A stretch of DNA of 64,000 bases from Hyphomicrobiales bacterium (GTDB taxonomy: Bacteria > Pseudomonadota > Alphaproteobacteria > Rhizobiales > Beijerinckiaceae): the NCBI GenBank assembly GCA_028290405.1, contig JAQGJX010000198.1, positions 1 to 64,000 on the forward strand, in the 5' to 3' direction. Below the pieces are notes generated by a model that had not been told where the DNA came from, searched no databases, and saw only the letters and a program-made list of their open reading frames with translations. Every line of letters starts with the position of its first letter. Position 1 is the stretch's first letter. This document shows positions 28,388 through 35,847 of the stretch, in pieces. Both the position numbers and the translations under genes were made by a program.

Positions 28388-29410
28388 GTGGGCAAGAACA
28401 AGATCATCGCAGGCTTGCTTGGCCTGGTGGGCCTGCTGGGGGCCAGCGGCGCGCAAGCGCAGTCCGAGGCGGAGACGTTCCGCGGCCAGACGATCCGCAT
28501 GATCATCGGCTACGGCCCGGGCGGCGGCTATGACCTGTACGGCCGCTTCGCGGCGGAGTTCCTCGGCCAGTTCATTCCCGGCGCGCCGCAGATCGTGCCG
28601 CAGAACATGCCCGGCGCGGGCAGTTTCGTGGCGGCGAAATACCTCGCGGGCCCCGGCCCGAAGGATGGCACGGCGATGGCCAGCCTCGTGCAGTCCCTCG
28701 CCCTCGACGGGCTGACGGGCAACGCCGCCGGGCTCGACGCGACGAAGTTCAGCTATATCGGGCGCCTCACGACGAACATCGACCTGGGCATCGCGCGTCC
28801 GGGCGGCGCGCTGAACACCTTTGAGGACGCGCGCCAGCGCGAGTTCACCGTCGGCTCCACGGGCGGCGCCTCGCCGGCCGTGCTGCTGCCAACTGCGCTG
28901 ATGACCTACGGCGGCGCGAAGTTCAAACTGATCCGCGGCTATCAGGGCATCGCCGAAACGCTGATCGCCGTCGAGCGCGGCGAGGTGGACGTCGCGGGCT
29001 CGGGCGGGCTGGCGGGCCTGCTGGTGAGCCATCCCTCGTGGGTGATGGAGCGCAAGGCGCCGATCATCTATCAGGCCGCCCTGAAGCGCCACGCCCTGCT
29101 GCCGCATGTGCCGACGCTGGAAGAGCTGGCGCTGACCGACGAGGGGCGGCAGGTGATGCGCGCCATCTCCAGCACCGCCGAGATCGGCCGCTCCATCGTC
29201 CTGCCTCCGGGCGTGCCCCCTGCCCGCGTGGCCGTGTTGCGCGCGGCCTTCCAGGCCATGGTCAAGGACCCGGCCGTCCTCGCCGCAGCGGCCAAGCGCA
29301 ACGTCATGCTCGATCCCGCTACGGGAGAGGCCATGGACGCGGTGGTGCAGGACACCACGCGCATGCCGAAGGACATCATCGACAAGGTCGCGGCGCTCCT
29401 GAAGATGTAG
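28388..29410 (+). CDS. Bug/TctC-family periplasmic receptor (copy 3)
   Basis: A 340-residue secreted receptor, branch one: GYGPGGGYDLYGRFAAEFLG and QNMPGAGSFVAAKYL. The start is GTG 28388, supported by GGGAGG upstream; a signal peptide ends near SGAQAQ. It starts 54 nt after nsrR, so read-through from the NO-regulated promoter is possible though functionally odd. Its 3' end meets that of a convergent fourth receptor gene only 5 nt away. Ligand unknown. Confidence 0.86.
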   Translation: MGKNKIIAGLLGLVGLLGASGAQAQSEAETFRGQTIRMIIGYGPGGGYDLYGRFAAEFLGQFIPGAPQIVPQNMPGAGSFVAAKYLAGPGPKDGTAMASLVQSLALDGLTGNAAGLDATKFSYIGRLTTNIDLGIARPGGALNTFEDARQREFTVGSTGGASPAVLLPTALMTYGGAKFKLIRGYQGIAETLIAVERGEVDVAGSGGLAGLLVSHPSWVMERKAPIIYQAALKRHALLPHVPTLEELALTDEGRQVMRAISSTAEIGRSIVLPPGVPPARVAVLRAAFQAMVKDPAVLAAAAKRNVMLDPATGEAMDAVVQDTTRMPKDIIDKVAALLKM

Positions 29411-29415
29411 GAGCC

Positions 29416-30420
29416 CTATTCGGGCGACATCGCCTTCACCAGCCTTTCGCGCACTTGCGGGGAGGCGTTGGCGATGATCGCTATGGTCTTCTCCACCTCC
29501 TGCGCGCCCAGCACGGACACGTCGATCTTCGCCTTCTCGGCCTCCTCCAGCAGCGTCTTGTCGGCGCTGAGCGCCATGAAGGCGCTGCGCAGGTCCGCGA
29601 GCCGGTCAGCCGGAACGCCGGGCGGCGCGACGACCGGCCGCGCGACGGTCTTCTGGGTGAAGTAGAGCTGCATGGCCTGCCGGTCGACGTCGGTCTTCAC
29701 GAAGTCGAGCGCGTTGGGCACGTCCGGCAATTCCTTGTCGCGTTGCAACGCGCCCTGCATCAGCACGCGCACCTGCTTGCCTTCGAACCATTGCGGCCGT
29801 TGCACTTTCACGCTGGACCACGACCAGTCGCCGATGCCCTGAACCTCGCCGCGCTCCATCGCCAGACCTATGGCGGTCGTGCCCTGATAGCCGTTCACGA
29901 TGCGGAATTTCGTGCCGATGAGCGCGTTGTAGATGCGCGGCGAAATCTCGGGGTCCACGCCCGTCTGGCCGCCGACGATCAGTTCCGTCGTCATGAGGTC
30001 CGCAGGCGTGCGATGGGGCGCCGTATGCCAGGCCAGCACCACGCCGGTCTCGCTGTTGAGGCTGCAAATCCAGTTCAGCGTCGCCACGTCGAATTGCACC
30101 GACGAGGGGTTGATGAGCTTCGCCAGCAGCATGTTCCGTTGCAAAAGGGCGATCGCCGTCCCGTCGCGGGCGGCCACGTTGGCGATGTGGTTGGCGGCCG
30201 CGATGCTGTTGCCCGTGGGCATGTTCTGCACGACCACCGTGGGAGACCCGGGCAGGAAGCGCCCCAGGTGCCGCGCCGCGAGCCGCGCCAGATGGTCGTA
30301 GCCGCCGCCAGCGGGCGCGCCGACGGTGAAAGCCACCTGCCGGCCCGACCAATCGGCCGCCGACGCGGCCCCGGACGCGAGCGCGCAACAGACGGCGGTG
30401 ACAGCAATGCGGCCGAACAT
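29416..30420 (-). CDS. Bug/TctC-family periplasmic receptor (copy 4)
   Basis: A 334-residue receptor with signal peptide (cleavage near SGAASAA), branch one: GAPAGGGYDHLARLAARHLG and VVQNMPTGNSIAAANH. The usual NMPGAG is NMPTGN here, a change in the ligand-contact loop that may alter specificity. ATG 30420 opens the signal peptide and is preceded by GGGAGGGA. It is convergent with copy 3; the two differ enough that a recent duplication is unlikely. Confidence 0.86.
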   Translation of the reverse strand: MFGRIAVTAVCCALASGAASAADWSGRQVAFTVGAPAGGGYDHLARLAARHLGRFLPGSPTVVVQNMPTGNSIAAANHIANVAARDGTAIALLQRNMLLAKLINPSSVQFDVATLNWICSLNSETGVVLAWHTAPHRTPADLMTTELIVGGQTGVDPEISPRIYNALIGTKFRIVNGYQGTTAIGLAMERGEVQGIGDWSWSSVKVQRPQWFEGKQVRVLMQGALQRDKELPDVPNALDFVKTDVDRQAMQLYFTQKTVARPVVAPPGVPADRLADLRSAFMALSADKTLLEEAEKAKIDVSVLGAQEVEKTIAIIANASPQVRERLVKAMSPE

Positions 30421-30804
30421 GAGTCCCTCCCGGGCAGAATGAATTACGCAAAGCTTACGCGGGAAGTCGCCACGATGGAAAGGCGCCCGTGCGGCTTCGG
30501 GACCGCCGCCACAGCGCTTTTGTGGGGAAGCGGAGCTTAGTTTCACCTGAAAATGCCGGGCAAGCTGATGATATCGAAGCACTTACTACAGAGGCCAACT
30601 AGACGTGCGCCGCAACGCGGCGTGCGCGCGGCGCTTACGACGCAGCATGGGACGGTAAGGAGACGTTGATGGAAAACAGGTATTCTTCAAGCCGCCTCAG
30701 CTTACCTCTTGCAACCTGAGCAGGAAGTAAGTAGGGATTATGCCATCTTGATTATATTTCGCGCCGCCTATTTATAGCGGATATCTGATTTGACGAGGTC
30801 CAAC
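30421..30804. other. 384-nt intergenic stretch, AT-richer than surroundings
   Basis: This stretch lies between divergent genes and is clearly less GC-rich from about 30540 to 30800. It holds a 16-codon ORF at 30669-30719 (MENRYSSSRLSLPLAT) with TAAGGAG placed 8 nt before its ATG, and a possible promoter TTGATT (30748-30753), 17 bp, TTTATA (30771-30776). The AT-rich character and the AT-hook gene next to it may mark acquired DNA. Confidence 0.4.
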
Positions 30805-31068
30805 GTGTCTCTTTCATCCATTGAACTTGCCCAGCTCAAAAAACTCGTCGCGATCGCCGAGAAGCTGATTGCGAACGCCGAGCCGCCCAAGAGGGGCAGG
30901 CCGAAAAGCGCCGCCAACGCCCCCGCGCCCCGCCGCACGCGCCGCTCGGGCAAGGACCTCGCGGCCTTCCGCAAAATGCTCAAGAGCGAGCGCAAAAAGG
31001 GCGTGCCGGTGGCCGATCTTGCGCGTAGCCATGGCATTTCCGCCGCATATATTTACCAGCTCAAGTAG
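30805..31068 (+). CDS. Small basic protein with AT-hook-like and helix-turn-helix segments
   Basis: An 87-residue lysine/arginine-rich protein. Residues 1-25 form a helix (SSIELAQLKKLVAIAEKLIA), then an AT-hook core PKRGRPKS, a flexible Ala/Pro/Arg linker, and a C-terminal segment GVPVADLARSHGISAAYIYQ that reads like a helix-turn-helix. It probably binds DNA, perhaps AT-rich DNA as a xenogeneic silencer or local regulator; this is inference and I know no named family. Start GTG 30805 is favoured by GAGG 6 nt upstream over TTG 30790. It sits at the edge of an AT-rich intergenic patch. Confidence 0.6.
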   Translation: MSLSSIELAQLKKLVAIAEKLIANAEPPKRGRPKSAANAPAPRRTRRSGKDLAAFRKMLKSERKKGVPVADLARSHGISAAYIYQLK

Positions 31069-31282
31069 AGCCCTGCCTTCGCGGGCCCCAGCGCACTGTA
31101 CGCCGCAAGCCTTCGGGCCCAGCCCTTCCAGCCCCCGCACGCCGTCCGCAGGAGCTCGCCCGCAACCGCTCCGGCGAGTCTACTAAGGCGAAGCGTCGTC
31201 GCTTTTCGACGCTCGCCCGGCGGCGTCATCCCGTTCAGGCGCGCGGCGACGGACCCGTCGTTTCAGTGAGTTCACATTCACG

Positions 31283-31708
31283 TCATTTCGCAATCACGTC
31301 CTGCGAGCCTTCCGCGCCCATGTAGACGGCCAGAATGCGGACAGGAACGTCGCCGCTGTTGCGCGCCGCGTGTGGGGCCTGCATCGCCTCGAGAAAGCCC
31401 TGCCCCTTCGTGTAGGTGCGCACGCCGTGCGGCCCGTAGTCGATGGTGACTTCTCCGTCCAGGATGTAACCGAAGATCGGGACTCCGTGGATGTGGGAGA
31501 TCGTCTTCTCGCCTGGCGCCAGCGTCACGATCATCGCAGTCACCACGGCCTTGCCGGTCGCCGGATACGCGATGGACTCGCCCACGACGGTCTGGCTGCC
31601 GGACACCACCGGTTGGGTCGGATAGCCGTCCGCCCGGACGGGAATCGCCGCCAGCGTGACGAGAGCGACGGAAGCGAGAAGCAGGCCCGCGCGACGGAAA
31701 AGGCTCAT
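31283..31708 (-). CDS. Secreted cupin-domain protein
   Basis: A 141-residue protein with an N-terminal signal peptide (cleavage near AIPVRA) and a single cupin barrel. Cupin motif 1 includes TISHIHGVPIFGYILDGEVT, and motif 2 PHAARNSGDVPVRILAVY. His residues at the usual metal positions are partly kept (HIH, then H in APHA). The role is unknown; periplasmic cupins of this size are common and varied. The start codon is directly followed upstream by the palindrome GGAACGTTCC (31709-31718). Confidence 0.8.
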   Translation of the reverse strand: MSLFRRAGLLLASVALVTLAAIPVRADGYPTQPVVSGSQTVVGESIAYPATGKAVVTAMIVTLAPGEKTISHIHGVPIFGYILDGEVTIDYGPHGVRTYTKGQGFLEAMQAPHAARNSGDVPVRILAVYMGAEGSQDVIAK

Positions 31709-32016
31709 GGAACGTTCCACCCCCGCGAGGTCACGAATCGGCGCCGGCGGGAGGGAGCGCCGGGCGGCCAAGCCTAATTGGCCTGTATGAAATTAGGAAC
31801 GTTCGACTATTTTCTGCGGCGCGCGCGAATTGGCGTTGCGGCGGGCCGCCGCGAGTGTGACTGGGGCGCAACACCTTGCGAGGACTCCCGCCGCGCCCGG
31901 TCAAATCACGCGTGAAGCGATTGCATAGCTCCCCTCCAAGATGCGATTCAGGGCGGCAGATTTGACTGATGCCGGGGCGGGCCTGGCGTCGTTCGCCAAG
32001 AATCAGGGTTTTCACG
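31709..32016. other. 308-nt intergenic region between divergent cupin and L,D-transpeptidase genes
   Basis: No gene seen. The palindrome GAACGTTC occurs twice, inside GGAACGTTCC at 31709-31718 and inside GGAACGTTC at 31796-31804, 87 bp apart. An AT-rich patch (AAATTAGGAACGTTCGACTA) covers the second copy. Promoters for both genes must lie here, but none is clear. Confidence 0.35.
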
Positions 32017-32610
32017 ATGGGACTTCGCAAGACGGCCATTGCCGGCTTTACATTGGGCGCGCTGTTGGGCCTCGGGGGCGCGGCTCAGGCGCAGGAAAGC
32101 GCCGCCGATTTTTTCTCCTCGATGTTCTCTCCCCAGTCGCAGGGCATGAGCGGCCGTCCGCAGCAGAGCGCCATTCCGCGCCAGGTGGTGCAGTTCACCG
32201 CCCGCTACGCGCCCGGCACCATCGTGGTGTCCACAAAGGAGCGCCGCCTGTACCTCGTGCAGGGCGACGGCAAGGCCCTGCAATACGGCGTCGGCGTAGG
32301 CCGTCCCGGCTTTGAATGGGGCGGCGCCAAGTCGATCACCCGCAAGGCCGAATGGCCGGGGTGGACGCCCCCGCCCCAGATGCTCCGCCGCCGTCCCGAC
32401 CTCCCGCGCCACATGAAGGGCGGGCCGGAGAACCCCCTCGGCGCCCGCGCCATGTATCTGGGCTCGTCGCTCTATCGCATCCACGGCTCCAACGAGCCGG
32501 ACACCATCGGCCAGGCGGTCTCCTCCGGGTGCATCCGCATGACCAATGAAGACGTGATGGACCTCTATGAGCGCGTCCGCGTCGGCACCAAGGTCGTCGT
32601 GCTGCGCTAA
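32017..32610 (+). CDS. L,D-transpeptidase (YkuD domain)
   Basis: A 197-residue exported enzyme that forms 3-3 peptidoglycan cross-links or attaches proteins to peptidoglycan. Signal peptide to about residue 26 (GGAAQAQE). The catalytic block has H156 (YRIHGSNEPD) and the S-S-G-C172-I-R-M motif with the nucleophilic cysteine; GVGVGRPGFEWGG and the NPLGARAMYLG segment are typical of the family. ATG 32017 is chosen because it opens the signal peptide. A hairpin terminator follows 20 nt after the stop. Confidence 0.93.
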   Translation: MGLRKTAIAGFTLGALLGLGGAAQAQESAADFFSSMFSPQSQGMSGRPQQSAIPRQVVQFTARYAPGTIVVSTKERRLYLVQGDGKALQYGVGVGRPGFEWGGAKSITRKAEWPGWTPPPQMLRRRPDLPRHMKGGPENPLGARAMYLGSSLYRIHGSNEPDTIGQAVSSGCIRMTNEDVMDLYERVRVGTKVVVLR

Positions 32611-32629
32611 GCGTCCGCGAAGTCGATTC

Positions 32630-32659
32630 AAAAGGCCGGGGCGTCGCTCCGGCCTTTTT
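32630..32659 (+). terminator. Rho-independent terminator after the L,D-transpeptidase gene
   Basis: Stem AAAGGCCGG (32631-32639), 9-nt loop, CCGGCCTTT (32649-32657), then further T. The run of A on the 5' side lets it also serve the convergent gene that ends at 32660. Confidence 0.8.
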
Positions 32660-32977
32660 CTATGGCGCGCGCCAGAGCACGCTCAGCACGCTCAAGGCGA
32701 CCACCGCCACCACCGCCGCCATGGCGACGATTGTGAACCATTGCGGGCCGGTCCGGCCCGGATTGTTCGCGGTCTCGGCGGCCAGCGCCGTCTCGATGGA
32801 GCGTTCCGAGGGGGGCGCGCCGGCGGCCTCATCGTCGGTCCCCAGCGGCGCGGCGGCGGGATCGCTGTAGGCGACCTTGTCGCCCGTGCGGCCCGAATCG
32901 ATCTCCCAGCGCAACCGGTCGGTGGTCGCGGGAGCCCCGGCGGGGGGTCGCGGGGCGGATGATGAAGGCTCCGGCAT
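32660..32977 (-). CDS. Hypothetical protein with C-terminal membrane anchor
   Basis: A 105-residue protein: a Pro/Ala-rich start, an acidic middle (DRLRWEIDSGRTGDKVAYSD), and a C-terminal membrane helix (FTIVAMAAVVAVVALSVLSV) with only five residues after it, the topology of a tail-anchored protein. I do not recognise the family. Start ATG 32977 has GGGAGAG before it. It is divergent from moaA across 141 nt containing a TATATAGG sequence, and shares a terminator with the L,D-transpeptidase gene. Confidence 0.65.
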   Translation of the reverse strand: MPEPSSSAPRPPAGAPATTDRLRWEIDSGRTGDKVAYSDPAAAPLGTDDEAAGAPPSERSIETALAAETANNPGRTGPQWFTIVAMAAVVAVVALSVLSVLWRAP

Positions 32978-33118
32978 GGATCTCTCCCGTCGGCGAAAGC
33001 AGCCCACCAGCGTCCTTGGGTGAACGGCCCGGCAAAAGCCCGGTTCCGCGCCCCCATTTCGCGATCCGGCTCGCCAAGCGGTGTATTCGGACATATATAG
33101 GGATCTGGAGAGAGGCCC

Positions 33119-34174
33119 ATGAACATCCAGGTCCCGAACGTGCTGGTTCCGAACGCGAACCTCAAGGCCGCGCCCAGCGCGCCGCTCGTCGATCCGTTCG
33201 GGCGCGCCATCACCTATATCCGCGTCTCTGTGACGGACCGCTGCGATTTCCGCTGCGTGTACTGCATGTCCGAAGACATGAATTTCCTGCCCAAGCGCGA
33301 CCTGCTGACGCTTGAGGAGCTGGACCGCCTGTGCGGCGCCTTCGTGGCCCGGGGCACGCGCAAGATTCGCATCACCGGCGGCGAGCCGCTGGTGCGTCGC
33401 GACATCATGACCCTGTTCCGCTCGCTCGGACGCCACCTTGAGTCGGGCGCGCTGGAGGAAGTGACGGTCACCACCAACGGGTCCCAGCTCGCGCGCTACG
33501 CCAAGGAGCTGGCCGCCTGCGGCGTGCGCCGCATCAACGTGTCCCTGGATACGCTCGACGAGGCGAAGTTCCGCAAGATCACCCGCTGGGGCGACCTTTC
33601 AAAGGTCGTGGCCGGGCTGGACGCCGCGCAGGCCGCAGGCCTGAGCGTGAAAATCAACGCTGTGGCGCTGGCGGGGGTCAACGAGGACGAGACGGCGCCA
33701 ATGGTGCGCTGGGCCCACGGGCGCGGCATGGACATCACGTTCATCGAGGTGATGCCGCTGGGCGAGATCGACGGCGAGCGCGTGGACCAGTACCTGCCGC
33801 TCACCCGCGTGCAGGCGGACCTCGCCGAGCAGTTCTCGCTGGAGCACAGCGACTACCAGACCGGCGGTCCGGCGCGCTACGTGCGCGTGAAGGAGACCGG
33901 CGGGCGCATTGGCTTCATTACTCCGCTGACGCACAACTTCTGCGAAAGCTGTAACCGCGTGCGCGTCACCTGCACGGGCACTCTCTATATGTGCCTTGGG
34001 CAGGAGGACGCGGCGGACCTGCGCACCCCCCTCCGCGCAAGCGAGAGCGACGACCTGCTGATGGCCACCATCGAGCGCGCCATCGCCCGCAAGCCGAAGG
34101 GCCATGACTTCGTGATCGACCGCACCACGAAGACGCCGGCCGTGGGGCGGCACATGAGCGTGACGGGTGGCTGA
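33119..34174 (+). CDS. moaA: GTP 3',8-cyclase, molybdenum cofactor biosynthesis protein A
   Basis: Radical SAM enzyme that, with MoaC, converts GTP to the first pterin intermediate of molybdenum cofactor. 351 residues. N-terminal cluster cysteines C42, C46 and C49 (CDFRCVYC); SAM/GTP motif [11 protein letters not shown]-terminal cluster ligands in [10 protein letters not shown] and TLYMC; terminal Gly-Gly essential for MoaA activity. GGAGAGAGG precedes the ATG. moaC is not adjacent, but other cofactor-linked genes occur at 57992 and 63186. Confidence 0.97.
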   Translation: MNIQVPNVLVPNANLKAAPSAPLVDPFGRAITYIRVSVTDRCDFRCVYCMSEDMNFLPKRDLLTLEELDRLCGAFVARGTRKIRITGGEPLVRRDIMTLFRSLGRHLESGALEEVTVTTNGSQLARYAKELAACGVRRINVSLDTLDEAKFRKITRWGDLSKVVAGLDAAQAAGLSVKINAVALAGVNEDETAPMVRWAHGRGMDITFIEVMPLGEIDGERVDQYLPLTRVQADLAEQFSLEHSDYQTGGPARYVRVKETGGRIGFITPLTHNFCESCNRVRVTCTGTLYMCLGQEDAADLRTPLRASESDDLLMATIERAIARKPKGHDFVIDRTTKTPAVGRHMSVTGG

Positions 34175-34201
34175 CGCGTTTTCTCCGTTGAAGCCCGCCC
34201 G

Positions 34202-35071
34202 ATGCTGACCGCCGCCGGCAACCGCCGGGGCATCATAGCCATGGTGCTGGCGGTGATCGCGTTCACCGCCACCGACGTGCTGATGAAGTTCGCCACCGGC
34301 TTCCTGCCGACCTCGCAGATCCTGGCGATGCGGGGCGCCATGGCCATGGCGATGACCATCGCGTTCCTGGGCGCCACCGGGTCCTTGCGGCATGCGGCCC
34401 TCGTGGCGCAGCCGCGCGTGGTGCTGCGCACCGCGTTCGAGACGGGCATGATTCTTTGCTACGTCACGGCGCTGAGCATGGCGCCCATCGCCAACGTGTT
34501 CAGCGTGTTGCAATCGGCCCCCATCCTCATCACGGCGTTCGCCGCGCTGGTCTGGCGCGAGAAGGTCGGCTGGCGGCGCTGGACGGCGATCTTCGCCGGC
34601 TTCGCGGGCGTGGCGCTGATCGTGCGTCCCTCCCCCCAGGGGCTCGATCCCGCCATGGGCCTCGCGGTGATCGCGGTCGTGCTGGTCTCGGCCCGCGACC
34701 TCACCACCCGCACCATCCCGCCCTTCGTCCCCTCGCCCATCGTCACCCTGTGCGCCACCATCGGCAGCACGTCGGCGGGGGTGGCGCTGGCGCCCTTCGA
34801 GACGTGGGTCACGCCTTCTCCGCTGATCTGGGGAGTTCTGGCGGGCGCGGCGTTCGCCGTCGCGTGCGGCAATTACGCGGTCATCATCGCGTTTCGCGTC
34901 GCGCAGGTGTCCGCCATCGCCCCGTTCCGTTATCTGGGCGTGCCCATCGCCATCCTGCTGGGATGGCTCGTCTGGGGCCACGTGCCGGACGCGCTGGCGT
35001 TCGTGGGAATCGGCGCCGTGGTGGCCGCAGGGCTCTACACGATGCAGCGCGGCGCTCCCCGGAAGGCCTGA
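34202..35071 (+). CDS. DMT-superfamily (EamA) transporter
   Basis: A 289-residue inner-membrane protein with ten predicted helices arranged as two EamA repeats of about 140 residues (AMVLAVIAFTATDVLMKFAT; PIANVFSVLQSAPILITAF; AIAPFRYLGVPIAILLGWLV). Family members mostly export metabolites such as amino acids or purines; this one cannot be assigned. It begins 27 nt after moaA on the same strand and may be cotranscribed, but no functional link is obvious. Confidence 0.88.
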   Translation: MLTAAGNRRGIIAMVLAVIAFTATDVLMKFATGFLPTSQILAMRGAMAMAMTIAFLGATGSLRHAALVAQPRVVLRTAFETGMILCYVTALSMAPIANVFSVLQSAPILITAFAALVWREKVGWRRWTAIFAGFAGVALIVRPSPQGLDPAMGLAVIAVVLVSARDLTTRTIPPFVPSPIVTLCATIGSTSAGVALAPFETWVTPSPLIWGVLAGAAFAVACGNYAVIIAFRVAQVSAIAPFRYLGVPIAILLGWLVWGHVPDALAFVGIGAVVAAGLYTMQRGAPRKA

Positions 35072-35105
35072 GTTGTCCACACCTTCCTGAAACCCGGCAT
35101 GCGCT

Positions 35106-35173
35106 TGAGCCTGTGCATTATTCTTTAGGCTCATTTCGCCCTTGGGCGGCATGGGGCATGGTCCCGTGGGACC
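35106..35173. promoter_or_regulatory. Two palindromes before the TRAP genes, possible operator region
   Basis: TGAGCC (35106-35111) and GGCTCA (35128-35133) form a perfect inverted repeat with a 16-nt AT-rich centre. GGTCCC-GT-GGGACC (35160-35173) is a second perfect palindrome. Both lie in the 206-nt gap before dctQ. Regulator unknown. Confidence 0.3.
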
Positions 35174-35277
35174 TCTGCGAAAGCCCGCTGGCGGAACGCC
35201 GCGCCCGGGTGGTAGGAACGCTAGGGACCGAGATCGCCGACCAGAGCGGCCCGGTACGTCGAGGGGAGCCGAGCATC

Positions 35278-35823
35278 ATGTCATCGCTGTTAGGCCTCAG
35301 CCGGGCCATCGACTGGATCAACGAGCGCATCGGGCGCGCGATGATGTGGCTGGTGCTCGCCGCCGTGCTGGTCTCGTCGGTCAACGCCGTGGTTCGGTAC
35401 ACGTTCAACCGCAGCTCGAACGCCTGGCTTGAGCTGCAATGGTATCTGTTCGGCGCCGTGGTGCTGCTTGGCGCGGCCTACACGCTCAAGGCCAACGAGC
35501 ACATCCGCATCGATATCCTGACTTCGCGCCTTTCCCAGCGCGCGCGCGACTGGATCGACGTCATCGGCCACATCTTCTTTCTCACGCCGCTCTGCCTGCT
35601 GATGCTGTGGCTGGGCGTGCCGTTCTTCATGCGCTCGTTCGCCTCGGGGGAAATTTCGTCCAGCGCCGGCGGCCTCATCGTCTGGCCTGCGAAAATGCTG
35701 GTGCCGCTCGGCTTCGCGCTGCTGCTCGCGCAGGCGATGTCGGAGTTGATCAAGCGCATCGCCTTCATGAGGGGGTTGATCCCCGAACCCAACCCGCGCT
35801 CGGGCGGACACGCACCCGAATAG
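35278..35823 (+). CDS. TRAP transporter small permease (DctQ type)
   Basis: A 181-residue inner-membrane protein with four helices and the DctQ pattern (AVVRYTFNRSSNAWLELQWY, then LGAAYTLKANEHIRIDIL). Small subunit of a TRAP uptake system, which imports organic acids with sodium using a periplasmic DctP protein. GAGGGGAG lies just before the ATG. The large permease gene follows 24 nt later. No DctP gene is present in the window, which is unusual for this operon type. Confidence 0.9.
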   Translation: MSSLLGLSRAIDWINERIGRAMMWLVLAAVLVSSVNAVVRYTFNRSSNAWLELQWYLFGAVVLLGAAYTLKANEHIRIDILTSRLSQRARDWIDVIGHIFFLTPLCLLMLWLGVPFFMRSFASGEISSSAGGLIVWPAKMLVPLGFALLLAQAMSELIKRIAFMRGLIPEPNPRSGGHAPE

Positions 35824-35847
35824 CCAGCAAGAGCGAGGGGAAAAGAA

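Noticed and set aside
31709-31804. GAACGTTC palindromes as LexA or EcfG sites before the cupin gene
   Set aside because: They lack the GTTC-N7-GTTC spacing, and no CGTT lies 16-17 bp from a GGAAC in the right direction.
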